Shown here: positions 33,111 through 42,505 of the stretch, in pieces | Position numbering within the stretch: position 1 is the first letter of the stretch | Layout: every line of letters starts with the position of its first letter | Origin: JADGQM01 sp964441945 | GTDB taxonomy: Bacteria; Desulfobacterota; Syntrophobacteria; Syntrophobacterales; Syntrophobacteraceae | Assembly (NCBI GenBank): GCA_964441945.1 | Contig: CAYTWB010000002.1 | Span: 62,001 to 126,000, forward strand | Length of the DNA stretch: 64,000 nt | Direction: 5' to 3' | The notes under the pieces: model-generated | The model's database searches: none | The model's input: the letters and a program-made list of their open reading frames with translations, nothing else | Told to the model about the DNA's origin: nothing | Made by a program: the position numbers and the translations under genes

Positions 33111-34361
33111 ATGGCACTTGTGGTTCAAAAGTATGGTGGCACTTCGGTCGCCGACGTTCAACGGATCCAGTCGGTGGCGCGCCGGGTGGTGGCGCGCAAG
33201 AACGCCGGAGACAAACTCGTCGTGGTGCTTTCCGCCCGTGCGGGAGATACCGACCGGCTGATCGCCCTGGCACGTGAAATGAGCCCCAATCCGGATCCGC
33301 GTGAACTGGATGTGCTCCTCTCCACGGGGGAGCAGATCACCGTTGCACTCTTCAGTATGGCGGTCAAGGACCTTGGGGTGGAAGCCGTCTCCATGACCGG
33401 CTACCAGGCGGGCATCATCACGGACTGTCACTATGGAGAGGCACGCATCAGCGCGATCGAGGTTCGGCCCATTGAGGACAAGATCCGGGAAGGGGCGATC
33501 GTGGTCGTTGCAGGTTTCCAGGGATACGATGATACAGGCAACATCACCACCCTGGGGCGGGGCGGGTCGGACACAACGGCTGTTGCGCTGGCTGCCGCGC
33601 TGAAAGCGGATGTCTGCGAGATCTGCACGGATGTGGACGGGGTGTTCACCACCGATCCGAACCTCTACGACAAGGCCAGGAAACTGGAGAAGATCAGCTA
33701 TGAAGAGATGCTCGAGATGGCAAGCATGGGGGCAAAGGTGCTGCATCTTCGATCCGTTGAGTTTGGAATGAAATTCAATGTGCCGATCCTGGTTTGCTCA
33801 TCTTTTGAGAACGTCCCGGGAACGCTCGTCACCAAGGAGGATGCTGAAATGGAAAAGGTGATGGTCTCCGGTATCACCTACAACAAGAATGAGTCCCGTA
33901 TCACGCTGACCAATGTTCCCGACGTGCCGGGCATGGCCGTAAAGCTTTTCCGTCCCATTTCAGAGGCCGGCATCAACGTGGATCTGATCGTTCAGGGGAG
34001 CGGCAGCATCCCCGGGCGGGCGAACCTTTCGTTCACCGTACCCAAGCCGCACTATGAACAGACGATGCGAATTGCCGAACAGGTGGCGAAAGAGATCGAT
34101 GCGGGCGTTCACAGCAATCCCAGCATCGCCAAGATCTCTGTGATCGGTGTGGGAATGCGCAGTCACAGCGGTGTTGCCACCAAGATGTTCGAAACCCTGG
34201 CCCGCGAGAATATCAATCTCAAGATGATCTCGACCTCGGAAATCAAAATTTCGTGTATTATCGATGAGAAGTACGGCGAGCTGGCGGTTCGCCTGCTGCA
34301 CGATGCCTTCGCGCTGGATAAGACACCCGGCGAGCGGATCAAGATCCAGGAAGAAAGCTAG
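33111..34361 (+). CDS. lysC: Aspartate kinase (probable alpha and beta products)
   Basis: Phosphorylates aspartate, the first step to lysine, threonine, methionine and diaminopimelate. It has 416 residues: kinase domain to about 240 (VQKYGGTSVADVQR, TLGRGGSDTTAVALAAAL, DVDGVFTTDP) and two ACT domains after about 260 that bind feedback inhibitors. GGGAGG precedes ATG 33111. A second strong ribosome site, AAGGAGG (33834-33840), stands 8 bases before in-frame ATG 33849 (residue 247), so a 170-residue beta subunit is likely, as in known alpha2-beta2 aspartokinases. Confidence 0.96.
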   Translation: MALVVQKYGGTSVADVQRIQSVARRVVARKNAGDKLVVVLSARAGDTDRLIALAREMSPNPDPRELDVLLSTGEQITVALFSMAVKDLGVEAVSMTGYQAGIITDCHYGEARISAIEVRPIEDKIREGAIVVVAGFQGYDDTGNITTLGRGGSDTTAVALAAALKADVCEICTDVDGVFTTDPNLYDKARKLEKISYEEMLEMASMGAKVLHLRSVEFGMKFNVPILVCSSFENVPGTLVTKEDAEMEKVMVSGITYNKNESRITLTNVPDVPGMAVKLFRPISEAGINVDLIVQGSGSIPGRANLSFTVPKPHYEQTMRIAEQVAKEIDAGVHSNPSIAKISVIGVGMRSHSGVATKMFETLARENINLKMISTSEIKISCIIDEKYGELAVRLLHDAFALDKTPGERIKIQEES

Positions 34362-34405
34362 TTCATCGCGCCATCAATTCGTTCCCCCGTCTGGCGCCCA
34401 TCACC

Positions 34406-34506
34406 CGCTCCCACGCTCTGCGTGGGGGGGCCCATGCCTTCGGGCACTCTGCGCCGGTGGACGCGGAGCGCCCAGCGTGTGCGTTCCCACGCAGAGCGTG
34501 GGAACG
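34406..34506. repeat. Paired hairpin repeat between lysC and cimA
   Basis: CGTTCCCACGC-AGA-GCGTGGGAACG (34482-34506) is a perfect 11-bp stem. A related inverted arm, CCCACGCTCTGCGTGGG, lies near 34410. This type of element is common as a dispersed repeat in diverse bacteria. A partial copy of the 133-bp element's inner hairpin (GTTGAACGTCATTCCGGC) follows at about 34532. Confidence 0.75.
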
Positions 34507-34638
34507 AGGGGGAACGAACTTACGGGCCGTTGAACGTCATTCCGGCTGAAAGCATGCCGGAATGACGACGAGATGTGATCAACCGGCAAAGCACCGGAAA
34601 GGTCAAAGGCTTGCGGTTCGCCGCCAGGGAGGGATTCC

Positions 34639-36210
34639 ATGCAGGAAGTGAAACTCTATGACACAACCTTGCGGGATGGGACTCAGGCCGAGGATTTTTC
34701 CGTCTCGGTCGAAGACAAGGTGATGATCGCCCTGAAACTGGATGATCTCGGCATCCACTACATCGAGGGGGGATGGCCGGGCTCCAATCCGAGGGACGTG
34801 GAATTCTTCAAGGAAATCCAGAACTACCAGCTCAAGAATGCACAAATCGCCGCCTTCGGGGCCACCTGCCATCCCAACAAGACCCCTGAAACGGACCCGA
34901 ATCTGAAGGCCGTGGTGGCTGCAAAGACCCCGGTGGCCACGATCTTCGGGAAAAGCTGGACGGTCCACGTTCACGACGCTCTGCGGACCACCCTCGAGCG
35001 AAACCTCCATTTGATCGAAGCGAGCCTTGCCTGTTTGCGCCCCCAGGTGAAGACCCTCTTCTACGATGCGGAGCATTTCTTCGATGGTTTCAGGGATAAC
35101 GCGGACTATGCGCTGGCGACGCTGGAAAAAGCCGTGGAGGGCGGCGCCGAATGCCTGATCCTCTGCGATACCAATGGCGGGACTCTGCCGCCGGCCATTC
35201 ATGAAATCACATCAGCGGTGAAGAGACGTTTCCCCACCGTTCCGTTGGGGATTCATACCCACAACGATTCCGACCTGGCCGTCGCCAATTCGCTTATGGC
35301 GATTCAGGCGGGGGCCGTGCAGGTTCAGGGTACGATAAACGGCATCGGCGAGCGGTGCGGCAATGCGGACCTGGTTTCCATCATACCCAATCTCTGCCTG
35401 AAGATGGGCATCCCCTGCATCGCTTCGGACAATCTTGTCAAACTCAGCAGGGTGAGCCATTTTGTACAGGAACTGGCCAATATTCCCGCAGACAAGTACC
35501 AGCCTTTTGTTGGACGAAGCGCCTTCGCCCACAAGGGAGGCATCCACATCAGCGCTGTGGAGAGGAATCCGCTCACCTATGAGCATATCGATCCGTCGCT
35601 TGTCGGCAACCGGCGTCGAGTCCTGGTCTCAGACCTTTCAGGAAAAGCTGCCATCAAGCTCAAGGCGCAGGACTACGGCCTCCCGATCTCCAAAAAAGAT
35701 CCTGTCGCCATGCAGGTCCTGGAAGAACTCAAGGAGCTCGAGAGTCGGGGATTTCAATTTGAAGCGGCGGAGGCGAGCTTTGAGCTCCTCATCAACAGGG
35801 CGATGGGCAGGAGCAAGCGCTATTTCGAACTGGTGGGCTTCAGGGTGATCGATCAGAAGCTCAGCGAAGACCGGGCCCCGGTTGCCGAGGCTACCATCCA
35901 GGTCAAAGTGGGAGGGCACATCGAACACACGGCCGCACTGGGAAACGGCCCCGTCAACGCGCTCGACAACGCACTGCGCAAAGCCCTGGGAAAGTTCTAC
36001 CCGGAACTGGAAGAAATGGAATTGAGCGACTACAAGGTGCGTGTCCTGCCCGGGCACAACGGCACGGCCGCCTGTGTTCGCGTGCTGATCGAGTCCCGCG
36101 ACAGGCAGGACCACTGGGGGACGGTGGGCGTTTCGCACGATATTCTTGAAGCCAGCTGGCAGGCGCTCGTGGACAGCATCAACTACAAGATGTATAAGGC
36201 CGAAAAATAG
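34639..36210 (+). CDS. cimA: (R)-citramalate synthase
   Basis: Condenses pyruvate with acetyl-CoA to citramalate, opening the threonine-independent isoleucine route. It has 523 residues: catalytic barrel with LYDTTLRDGTQAED and IEGGWPGSNP (phrasing typical of CimA rather than LeuA), metal site GIHTHNDSDLAVANS and GTINGIGERCGNADL. A C-terminal LeuA allosteric domain (from about residue 400) should bind isoleucine. The ATG follows GGGAGGG. lysC-cimA adjacency is usual in related anaerobes. Confidence 0.95.
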   Translation: MQEVKLYDTTLRDGTQAEDFSVSVEDKVMIALKLDDLGIHYIEGGWPGSNPRDVEFFKEIQNYQLKNAQIAAFGATCHPNKTPETDPNLKAVVAAKTPVATIFGKSWTVHVHDALRTTLERNLHLIEASLACLRPQVKTLFYDAEHFFDGFRDNADYALATLEKAVEGGAECLILCDTNGGTLPPAIHEITSAVKRRFPTVPLGIHTHNDSDLAVANSLMAIQAGAVQVQGTINGIGERCGNADLVSIIPNLCLKMGIPCIASDNLVKLSRVSHFVQELANIPADKYQPFVGRSAFAHKGGIHISAVERNPLTYEHIDPSLVGNRRRVLVSDLSGKAAIKLKAQDYGLPISKKDPVAMQVLEELKELESRGFQFEAAEASFELLINRAMGRSKRYFELVGFRVIDQKLSEDRAPVAEATIQVKVGGHIEHTAALGNGPVNALDNALRKALGKFYPELEEMELSDYKVRVLPGHNGTAACVRVLIESRDRQDHWGTVGVSHDILEASWQALVDSINYKMYKAEK

Positions 36211-36221
36211 AATGGAACCCG

Positions 36222-36791
36222 GTGAACCATCTCGCATCCGGCAGTCAATGGTCGGCTTTTGCGCTGTTGGCCGCCTTCATCCTTGTCATCCTGCTTGGGC
36301 GCTCTGATCAAAGGAACAGGCCGCCGTCCGATATTCCTCTTTTCCCTGTGGTCGTTGCTGTGGAGGGCGATGTCAGGGACCCCGGAGTCTATCTGTTTGA
36401 TGGGCCGGAGGTGGCTGTCGGCCGGGCGATTGGCCGGGCCGGGGGGCTGCGAAATGGCGATTCCGGAATGGTTCCCCGTGACCTTGCCGTGCAGCGCATC
36501 GGGAATGGCCGGCTGGTCCGTGTTGCCCGGTCCGGCCAGGGTGATGTGGACATTCGCCTGGAGAGGATGCCTGCCGCCGTGCGGCTGACTTTGGGCGAAA
36601 AATTGAGTGTGAATACCTCGACCGAAGAGGATCTGATGCTAGTCCCTCTGATGAAATCCGGATTTGCCGCGGAAATCGTGAACCGCCGCAGCGACCATGC
36701 CTGGCGGAGCCTGGATGATCTCGTTCAAATCCCCGGTATTGGTCCAAAAACCATCGAGAAATGGAAGAGATATCTGGATGTGAGGGAATGA
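36222..36791 (+). CDS. ComEA-like membrane-anchored SLBB / helix-hairpin-helix protein
   Basis: A 189-residue protein: an N-terminal membrane anchor (AFALLAAFILVILLG), an SLBB-like domain (VAVEGDVRDPGVYLFDG) and a C-terminal helix-hairpin-helix region with NTSTEEDLMLVPLMKSGFA and VQIPGIGPKTIEKWKRYL. ComEA proteins bind DNA outside the membrane during uptake. No other competence genes are near, so transformation is not implied. The start is GTG 36222, 11 bp after cimA, with only a weak ribosome site. Confidence 0.82.
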   Translation: MNHLASGSQWSAFALLAAFILVILLGRSDQRNRPPSDIPLFPVVVAVEGDVRDPGVYLFDGPEVAVGRAIGRAGGLRNGDSGMVPRDLAVQRIGNGRLVRVARSGQGDVDIRLERMPAAVRLTLGEKLSVNTSTEEDLMLVPLMKSGFAAEIVNRRSDHAWRSLDDLVQIPGIGPKTIEKWKRYLDVRE

Positions 36792-36847
36792 ACAGGGACC
36801 GCCGGAATCGCCGGCGGCTTCTGTGATGAAAGGCACGGGAGGGAAAT

Positions 36848-38773
36848 ATGAGGCAAAGCGGTGCAGTGGTGTATGAGGGGAGTCTCTTGACCGAACACGA
36901 CATCTACCTGTTCAAGGAAGGCAGCCATTTCAAGCTTTTCGAAAAACTGGGGGCGCACCCGGTGGAAGTGAAGGGGACCTCGGGGACCCACTTTGCAGTG
37001 TGGGCGCCGAATGCGGAACAGGTCACCGTTATGGGTGATTTCAACGAGTGGAACAAAACATCCCATCCATTGAGGGTCAGAGGCGACGGGTCCGGCATAT
37101 GGGAAGGTTTTCTTCCGGGGCTGGACGTGGGCAGCATCTATAAATACCATATCGCTTCCAGGCACGACGGGTACCGTGTCGATAAATTCGATCCCTTTGC
37201 CTTCCGATCCCAGTTACCTCCTGAAACGGCTTCGATCGTTTGGGACCTTCATTATGATTGGAATGATGCCGAATGGATGCAGGGAAGGCATAAGGCCAAT
37301 GCTCTGGACGCGCCGGTCTCCATCTATGAAATGCATCTCGGATCCTGGCGAAAGCTCCCGGAAGAAGACGACCGGCCGCTCACCTACCGTGAAATGGCCG
37401 AGCATCTGCCGGGGTATCTCTGCCGGATGGGTTTTACCCACGTGGAATTCCTGCCCGTTATGGAGCATCCATTTTATGGTTCTTGGGGCTATCAGACGGT
37501 GGGCTACTTCGCACCCACTGCCAGGTATGGAACACCCCAGGATTTCATGTTTCTGGTTGACGAGCTTCATCGCCACGGGATTGGGGTTATTCTGGATTGG
37601 GTGCCTTCGCACTTCCCCAGCGACGAACATGGGTTGGCCTATTTCGATGGGAGCTACTTGTTCGAACATGCCGACCCCAAACAGGGATTCCATCCCGAAT
37701 GGAAGAGTACCATCTTTAACCACGGGCGGTACGAGGTTCGCTCATTCCTCATCAGCAGTGCATTGTTCTGGCTCGATCGATACCACGTCGACGGATTGAG
37801 AGTGGATGCGGTTGCATCGATGCTCTATCTGGATTATGCGAGAAATGAAGGGGAGTGGGTTCCAAATGTCTACGGCGGCAGGGAAAACCTGGATGCGATC
37901 TATTTCCTGAGGCGATTCAACGAAGTCGTCTACGAGCACTATCCGGATGTGCAGACAATCGCTGAGGAGTCCACCGCATGGCCTATGGTTTCCAGACCGG
38001 CTTATGTCGGGGGATTGGGGTTCGGCATGAAGTGGAACATGGGATGGATGCACGACACCCTGGACTATCTCTCGAAGGAAACGGTCCATCGAAAATACCA
38101 TCACAATCAGCTCACGTTCAGCATCTGGTACGCTTTCTTTGAGAATTTCGTGCTGCCGTTGTCTCACGATGAGGTCGTCTATGGAAAGGGTTCCCTGATT
38201 CGGAAAATGCCGGGCGACGACTGGCAGAGGTTTGCCAATCTGAGGCTTCTGTTCGGGTATATGTACGGCCATCCCGGAAAGAAGCTTCTGTTCATGGGGG
38301 GTGAATTCGGTCAGTGGGATGAATGGTATCATGAGAAAAGCCTGGACTGGCACCTGCTGGATTGCCCCTATCATCAGGGGGTTCAGAGGGCGATGCAGGA
38401 CTTGAACAGGATTTACCGAAATGAAGCAGCCCTTTATGAACTGGATTTCAGCCCGGACGGCTTCGAATGGGTCGATGCGTGCGATGCCGATACGAGTGTG
38501 ATCAGCTTCTTGAGGAAGGGAAAGAGCTCACGCGACGTCATCCTGGTGGTTGCCAATTTCACACCCGTTCCCAGAACGCATTATCGATTGGGAGTCCCGA
38601 GAGGCGGCTTCTGGGCGGAAATATTCAACAGCGATGCCGGGATTTACGGCGGCAGCGATCACGGGAATCTTGGAGGCATGGAGGCGGAGCCGATCCGCTC
38701 CCATGGAAGACCTGCCTCGCTTCCGCTGGTGTTGCCTCCACTGGGGGTGCTCTTTCTTAAAAACCAGGGGTGA
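36848..38773 (+). CDS. glgB: 1,4-alpha-glucan branching enzyme
   Basis: Adds alpha-1,6 branches to glycogen. It has 641 residues: CBM48 domain (HFAVWAPNAEQVTVMGDFNEW), GH13 barrel with VILDWVPSHFP, nucleophile region GLRVDAVASMLYLDY, acid region TIAEESTAWP and LPLSHDEVVYGKGSL, then a C-terminal beta domain. GGGAGG precedes the ATG. No other glycogen gene is in the window, so glgB is unlinked here. Confidence 0.96.
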   Translation: MRQSGAVVYEGSLLTEHDIYLFKEGSHFKLFEKLGAHPVEVKGTSGTHFAVWAPNAEQVTVMGDFNEWNKTSHPLRVRGDGSGIWEGFLPGLDVGSIYKYHIASRHDGYRVDKFDPFAFRSQLPPETASIVWDLHYDWNDAEWMQGRHKANALDAPVSIYEMHLGSWRKLPEEDDRPLTYREMAEHLPGYLCRMGFTHVEFLPVMEHPFYGSWGYQTVGYFAPTARYGTPQDFMFLVDELHRHGIGVILDWVPSHFPSDEHGLAYFDGSYLFEHADPKQGFHPEWKSTIFNHGRYEVRSFLISSALFWLDRYHVDGLRVDAVASMLYLDYARNEGEWVPNVYGGRENLDAIYFLRRFNEVVYEHYPDVQTIAEESTAWPMVSRPAYVGGLGFGMKWNMGWMHDTLDYLSKETVHRKYHHNQLTFSIWYAFFENFVLPLSHDEVVYGKGSLIRKMPGDDWQRFANLRLLFGYMYGHPGKKLLFMGGEFGQWDEWYHEKSLDWHLLDCPYHQGVQRAMQDLNRIYRNEAALYELDFSPDGFEWVDACDADTSVISFLRKGKSSRDVILVVANFTPVPRTHYRLGVPRGGFWAEIFNSDAGIYGGSDHGNLGGMEAEPIRSHGRPASLPLVLPPLGVLFLKNQG

Positions 38774-38898
38774 GGGGCGAATAGATCCGGACCGGGTGCT
38801 TCCCGATGCTGAACAAAAATCCCGATTGACCGGTTGATTATTTCCATGTAAAGAGACTCAATCGAGATGAGATTGAAGGACCGTCTGGTCGTGGAGCT

Positions 38899-40254
38899 GT
38901 GGCAGTGATCATTTGTAGCGATGTCCTCGAGCGAACCTGCAAGAACATGATCGAGAATATACTCGCCTGTATGCCTCACGCCACTAAAGGGACGATCTAC
39001 CGCATTGGCCCAATGCCTCAGTTGCAGGCAGTTCGTGTCACTTCCGGGATTCGACTCCGGGATTCCGAAGAGATTCGATGGGGCTTGCCGCAAATATCGG
39101 ACTACAATTTCCCGGGAAAGAGCTGGGGGCAGTACCATGACCGGCCGGGTCACCTGATGGAAGCGATGGGCTGGTGCACGGAAAGGCAGAGAAGCTGGAC
39201 AGCGGAGAATCCTTACGATGACATTCGAAGCGTCCGCAAGCAGCTCAGAGGGGAAATTGAAGACTACTATCACATGGAGCCGGTTCTCGTCAGGAAATCC
39301 GACCTTTACTGGCAACAGGACGGCGTGTCCGAATATCCCCTGGATCACGAGGGCAAACCCATCTGGCAAGAATCCGAGTATGTTGTCGTGGCTGCCATCA
39401 AGATTCACTTCCAGCCGGAAACGATCAAGATTGGTGACGGCTCAACGAAGATCATCAAGAAGCTTTCCCGGACTTTGGGCACCGAACTGCTCTCTCACCA
39501 TATTCGTGAAAGCCTGTCGCAGGCGCGAGATGCCCTGAACCGTCAAAGGATTCAAAGCTGCAATAGTGTAGCCCATGAAATGAGAAATGCGGTGGCAAAG
39601 CTGGGCTTCATTTTCTCCGCCATCAACACAGAAATAGGGTATTTGCGGGAACAGTGGGAGGCTCAGCTGGAGAAAGCCTTTCCCGAGAAATCGAGCAAAA
39701 GGTCGATCCTTGATCGGCTCAATCAGCTGATCGAGACCGATCTGCTGGAGTCGAACGGTTCCGGGGAGCTGGGAGAGCTGGCCAGGGAGTTGTTGAACGA
39801 CCAGCAGCAACTGGCCCGCATGCCGCTTCTGCCGCACATCGGGGAGAGATGGGTCAAGAATCGACTCCGCCCGAAGTGGACCTGGCTGTTGTCCAACACT
39901 TCCGCATTGAGTGGGAAAGGGGAAGAGATAGAGCGGCTTCTCGATCAGTTGGAGAAGGCGCTCTGGGCCGGCACGGACAGGGACCTCGCCTGCAAGGTGG
40001 AACACCTGCCTCCGGAGCTTAGAACCATCTGGCCCAAGCTGGCCTATGTGGACTTCACGGCCGACAACAAGGAAGTGTTGGATGAAATCATGTATTTCCT
40101 GGATCACCCCGCACTGGAAATGCCCCACCGTCAGCAGACGAAAAAGATCCTCACCTCTCTTAGAGCGCTGGTGGATTTGATTCCGGAGCTGGAAGAGAGG
40201 ACGAACCGAATCATCTGTTCCTTGAAGAATGGTTCGTCATTGGAAGCTCATTGA
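38899..40254 (+). CDS. Unknown protein with a histidine-kinase-like H-box
   Basis: A 451-residue soluble-looking protein that I do not recognise as a known family. Around residue 226, SVAHEMRNAVAKLGFIFSAI resembles the dimerisation H-box of sensor kinases (HE-x-RN), but no ATPase domain (N, G1, G2 boxes) follows. The remainder is helical and charged. The N-terminal 190 residues include SWGQYHDRPGHLMEAMGWCT and many Trp and Tyr residues. The start may be GTG 38899 or GTG 38905, the latter better spaced from GGAG. It stands alone between glgB and a convergent cdaA. Possible roles are a degenerate kinase or phosphotransfer protein. Confidence 0.7.
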   Translation: MAVIICSDVLERTCKNMIENILACMPHATKGTIYRIGPMPQLQAVRVTSGIRLRDSEEIRWGLPQISDYNFPGKSWGQYHDRPGHLMEAMGWCTERQRSWTAENPYDDIRSVRKQLRGEIEDYYHMEPVLVRKSDLYWQQDGVSEYPLDHEGKPIWQESEYVVVAAIKIHFQPETIKIGDGSTKIIKKLSRTLGTELLSHHIRESLSQARDALNRQRIQSCNSVAHEMRNAVAKLGFIFSAINTEIGYLREQWEAQLEKAFPEKSSKRSILDRLNQLIETDLLESNGSGELGELARELLNDQQQLARMPLLPHIGERWVKNRLRPKWTWLLSNTSALSGKGEEIERLLDQLEKALWAGTDRDLACKVEHLPPELRTIWPKLAYVDFTADNKEVLDEIMYFLDHPALEMPHRQQTKKILTSLRALVDLIPELEERTNRIICSLKNGSSLEAH

Positions 40255-40306
40255 TCGACCCCATCCGCAACCGTTTCACCACCCCCCATCGCGCCGCCAA
40301 TCAGTA

Positions 40307-40439
40307 AGAGACAGGCTCAGAACTTGCTCACCCCGTCACCCCGGCGAACGCCGGGATCCAGAACACCTATGAGTACCTGGATTCCGGCTTTCGCCGGAAT
40401 GACGTTCAACGGCCTTGGCGCCATTTTGAGATAGTCTCT
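40307..40439. mobile_element. 133-bp inverted-repeat element (MITE-like), copy B
   Basis: An inverted copy of the element at 20960-21092, with exactly the same length. The ends are AGAGACAGGCTCAGAA and its imperfect complement around TTGAGATAGTCTCT. Inside, CCCCGGCGAACGCCGGG and ATTCCGGCTTTCGCCGGAAT form hairpins. It fills the gap between two convergent genes and may also act as a bidirectional transcript end. Confidence 0.75.
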
Positions 40440-40474
40440 AAGCGCGTCGAGCCCTGCCCGAAGAGAAGGCATTT

Positions 40475-41926
40475 TCATCGCACTTGCCTGTTGATTCTTT
40501 CCTCCAGGACGTAGTGGACGGTGACCTTCTCGTTCGAGCTCGAAATCAGTTTCAGGGAGGGCGGGGTGAGCACCAGTGTGGTTGTCAGGGAGCCCGATTT
40601 CTCCAGGCTGTCCAAACGAACAGGTGCTGTATAGATGGTATTGACCTGTTCAAGGATCTGCCTGCCTCCGACGACCTTGACCGTTTCCGGTGCCAGGCTG
40701 ACCTTCACCAGGTTGAGGTTTTCCGGGAGCTTTCCCGACCAGTCTACCTGGATCGGCAGTTCCCTGGTGATGGGAACATCGAGGTGAACGTCGATGGTCG
40801 ACGGTTGCACTTTGTTGAGGAAAATGCCTGGAGGCAAGATGACATTGTCCTGGGTGATCGGAAAAACGTTGCGTCCCTCGACTGCCCTGCCGAGATCCAC
40901 CCGCACCAGTACCTGTCCCGGTTTCAACGACTTGATCAGCGCACTCGATCCGTAAAGCTGCACACGCGCTTCATCGGTTGAGGTATCCAGGATTTCGAGT
41001 GAGAGCGAGCGGTTGATGTATTCGATGGGAGCATTCATGGTGGTAATGGTGTCCTGGCTTCGAGTGAAGCCGAACCAGATGCCTGTTATGATCAAAAGGG
41101 AAAGTACCGCCGCAATGGTGAGCCTGAGGCGTTCTCGTTTCTGAGTGCTGAAGCGTGCACCGTCCGAGAGATTGAGCTGCCGGTTGATGAACTGGGCCAG
41201 TTCTTCCGGCTGGCTGAAAGGGGTGAAGGTGTTGCCTTTGGCGGCAGTCACCTGGCCTCGCTCTTCCGAAACGACGATGACGAGTGCATCACTGCGTTCC
41301 GCAAGGCCCAGCGCTGCACGATGCCGGGTCCCGTAATAGGACGGCAAATCCTGGCGCTGGGAAAGAGGCAGGAGAACTCCGACCTCGATAATGTGGTTGC
41401 CTCGTATGACAACGGCGCCGTCATGAACGGGGTTGTTCGGCCAGAAGATACTCAGCAACATCTCCTGAGAGACGGTCCCCTGCCAGGGAATGCCGCCGTG
41501 AACGAACTCTCCGAGGTCCTCTTTTACTGGAAGGACGATCAAAGCGCCGATCCGCTTCTTGGCCATCTGGTAGACACTCTGTACGATAATATCGACCGGT
41601 GTGGCCTGCTCCCGGATGGGAGACCCCCAGATGAAGGTCTTGAGATTGCGGACCTGGAGGGCTGTGCGGATCTCGTTTCTGAAGACCACGATGATGATGA
41701 CCGCCGCCGCTGTGGTGATGCCTCTCACTGCCCAACTGGTGAGAATCAGGCCGATGGATGCCGCCACTTCCTGTAGGATCCACAGTGATGTAATGCCTGC
41801 AAGGACGCGGAAGGCGTTTGTGCCATGGAAAAGCACATACACCCGGAAAAGGATGTAGCTGCCGACAATGATATCAACAAGGTCTTGCCAGCGAATGGTT
41901 GATAGGAATTTGAGGAAACCTGTCAT
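40475..41926 (-). CDS. cdaA: CdaA-type diadenylate cyclase fused to YbbR (CdaR) domains
   Basis: Synthesises c-di-AMP from ATP at the membrane. It has 483 residues: three N-terminal membrane helices (to about 80), a DAC domain with the catalytic pair HDGAVVIRG and YGTRHRAALGLAERSDAL, a fourth membrane segment (LTIAAVLSLLIITGIWFGFT), then about 190 residues of YbbR-type repeats. In Firmicutes the cyclase and its YbbR regulator are separate genes. ATG 41926 is chosen; GTG 41938 would add four residues. It follows the DUF2914 gene by 27 bp on the same strand. Confidence 0.92.
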   Translation of the reverse strand: MTGFLKFLSTIRWQDLVDIIVGSYILFRVYVLFHGTNAFRVLAGITSLWILQEVAASIGLILTSWAVRGITTAAAVIIIVVFRNEIRTALQVRNLKTFIWGSPIREQATPVDIIVQSVYQMAKKRIGALIVLPVKEDLGEFVHGGIPWQGTVSQEMLLSIFWPNNPVHDGAVVIRGNHIIEVGVLLPLSQRQDLPSYYGTRHRAALGLAERSDALVIVVSEERGQVTAAKGNTFTPFSQPEELAQFINRQLNLSDGARFSTQKRERLRLTIAAVLSLLIITGIWFGFTRSQDTITTMNAPIEYINRSLSLEILDTSTDEARVQLYGSSALIKSLKPGQVLVRVDLGRAVEGRNVFPITQDNVILPPGIFLNKVQPSTIDVHLDVPITRELPIQVDWSGKLPENLNLVKVSLAPETVKVVGGRQILEQVNTIYTAPVRLDSLEKSGSLTTTLVLTPPSLKLISSSNEKVTVHYVLEERINRQVR

Positions 41927-41953
41927 GGCAGAATTCACTAAGAGTGCAAAGAT

Positions 41954-42505
41954 CTAGTCCGCGATACTGAACCGAAGTACGGTGAGAACACGCCCGTTTT
42001 GATCGGTAATTTCCACCCGCCACGGACCCTTGTCCGTATCACGAAGCTGGATCACGCTGTATGTAGACCACTTGGGAGGGTAGATCCTGAGCTTGATTTG
42101 AGTGCTGAGCTCTTCGCGGTGGAACCAGCGGTGGTAGACGAGAGTCGCCTGAGGCACTGGATCGAACGAAGTGAAACAGCAGACCTGCCCGTTGGATACC
42201 GAGAACACCATGCCGGGTCGAATGGGTGCCAGGTTCTCAACCCTCTCGCACATGGATGCCTCAGTCAGCTTGATCTTGTGGGACGCTTCGGAAGGCTGCG
42301 CCGGTTGCGGTGAACCGGCGGGGGCAGTTGCCTGGGCCAGGATGCTCAATGGAGCGATCGTAGCGAGCATTGCCGGGAGCAGGGCCACGATGAGAAGGAG
42401 TCTCCCCAGCCCAGTGCGTCGGATGGCTTTTTCAGGGAGCGGGGCGAAGGCTGTGTGGGACCTGCCGGAAACTGGGCAGCCTTCATTCGATTGTGGCGGC
42501 TTCAT
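41954..42505 (-). CDS. DUF2914 domain protein, exported or membrane-anchored
   Basis: A 183-residue protein with a hydrophobic N-terminal segment (LLLIVALLPAMLATIAPLSI) and, from about residue 80, a DUF2914 domain: ASMCERVENLAPIRPGMVFS, CCFTSFDP, VYHRWFHREEL, and GPWRVEITDQNGRVL. The domain has no established function. ATG 42505 follows GGGGGG; an upstream ATG at 42640 overlaps repeat-like sequence and lacks a site. It is encoded just before cdaA and is probably in the same transcript. Confidence 0.85.
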   Translation of the reverse strand: MKPPQSNEGCPVSGRSHTAFAPLPEKAIRRTGLGRLLLIVALLPAMLATIAPLSILAQATAPAGSPQPAQPSEASHKIKLTEASMCERVENLAPIRPGMVFSVSNGQVCCFTSFDPVPQATLVYHRWFHREELSTQIKLRIYPPKWSTYSVIQLRDTDKGPWRVEITDQNGRVLTVLRFSIAD

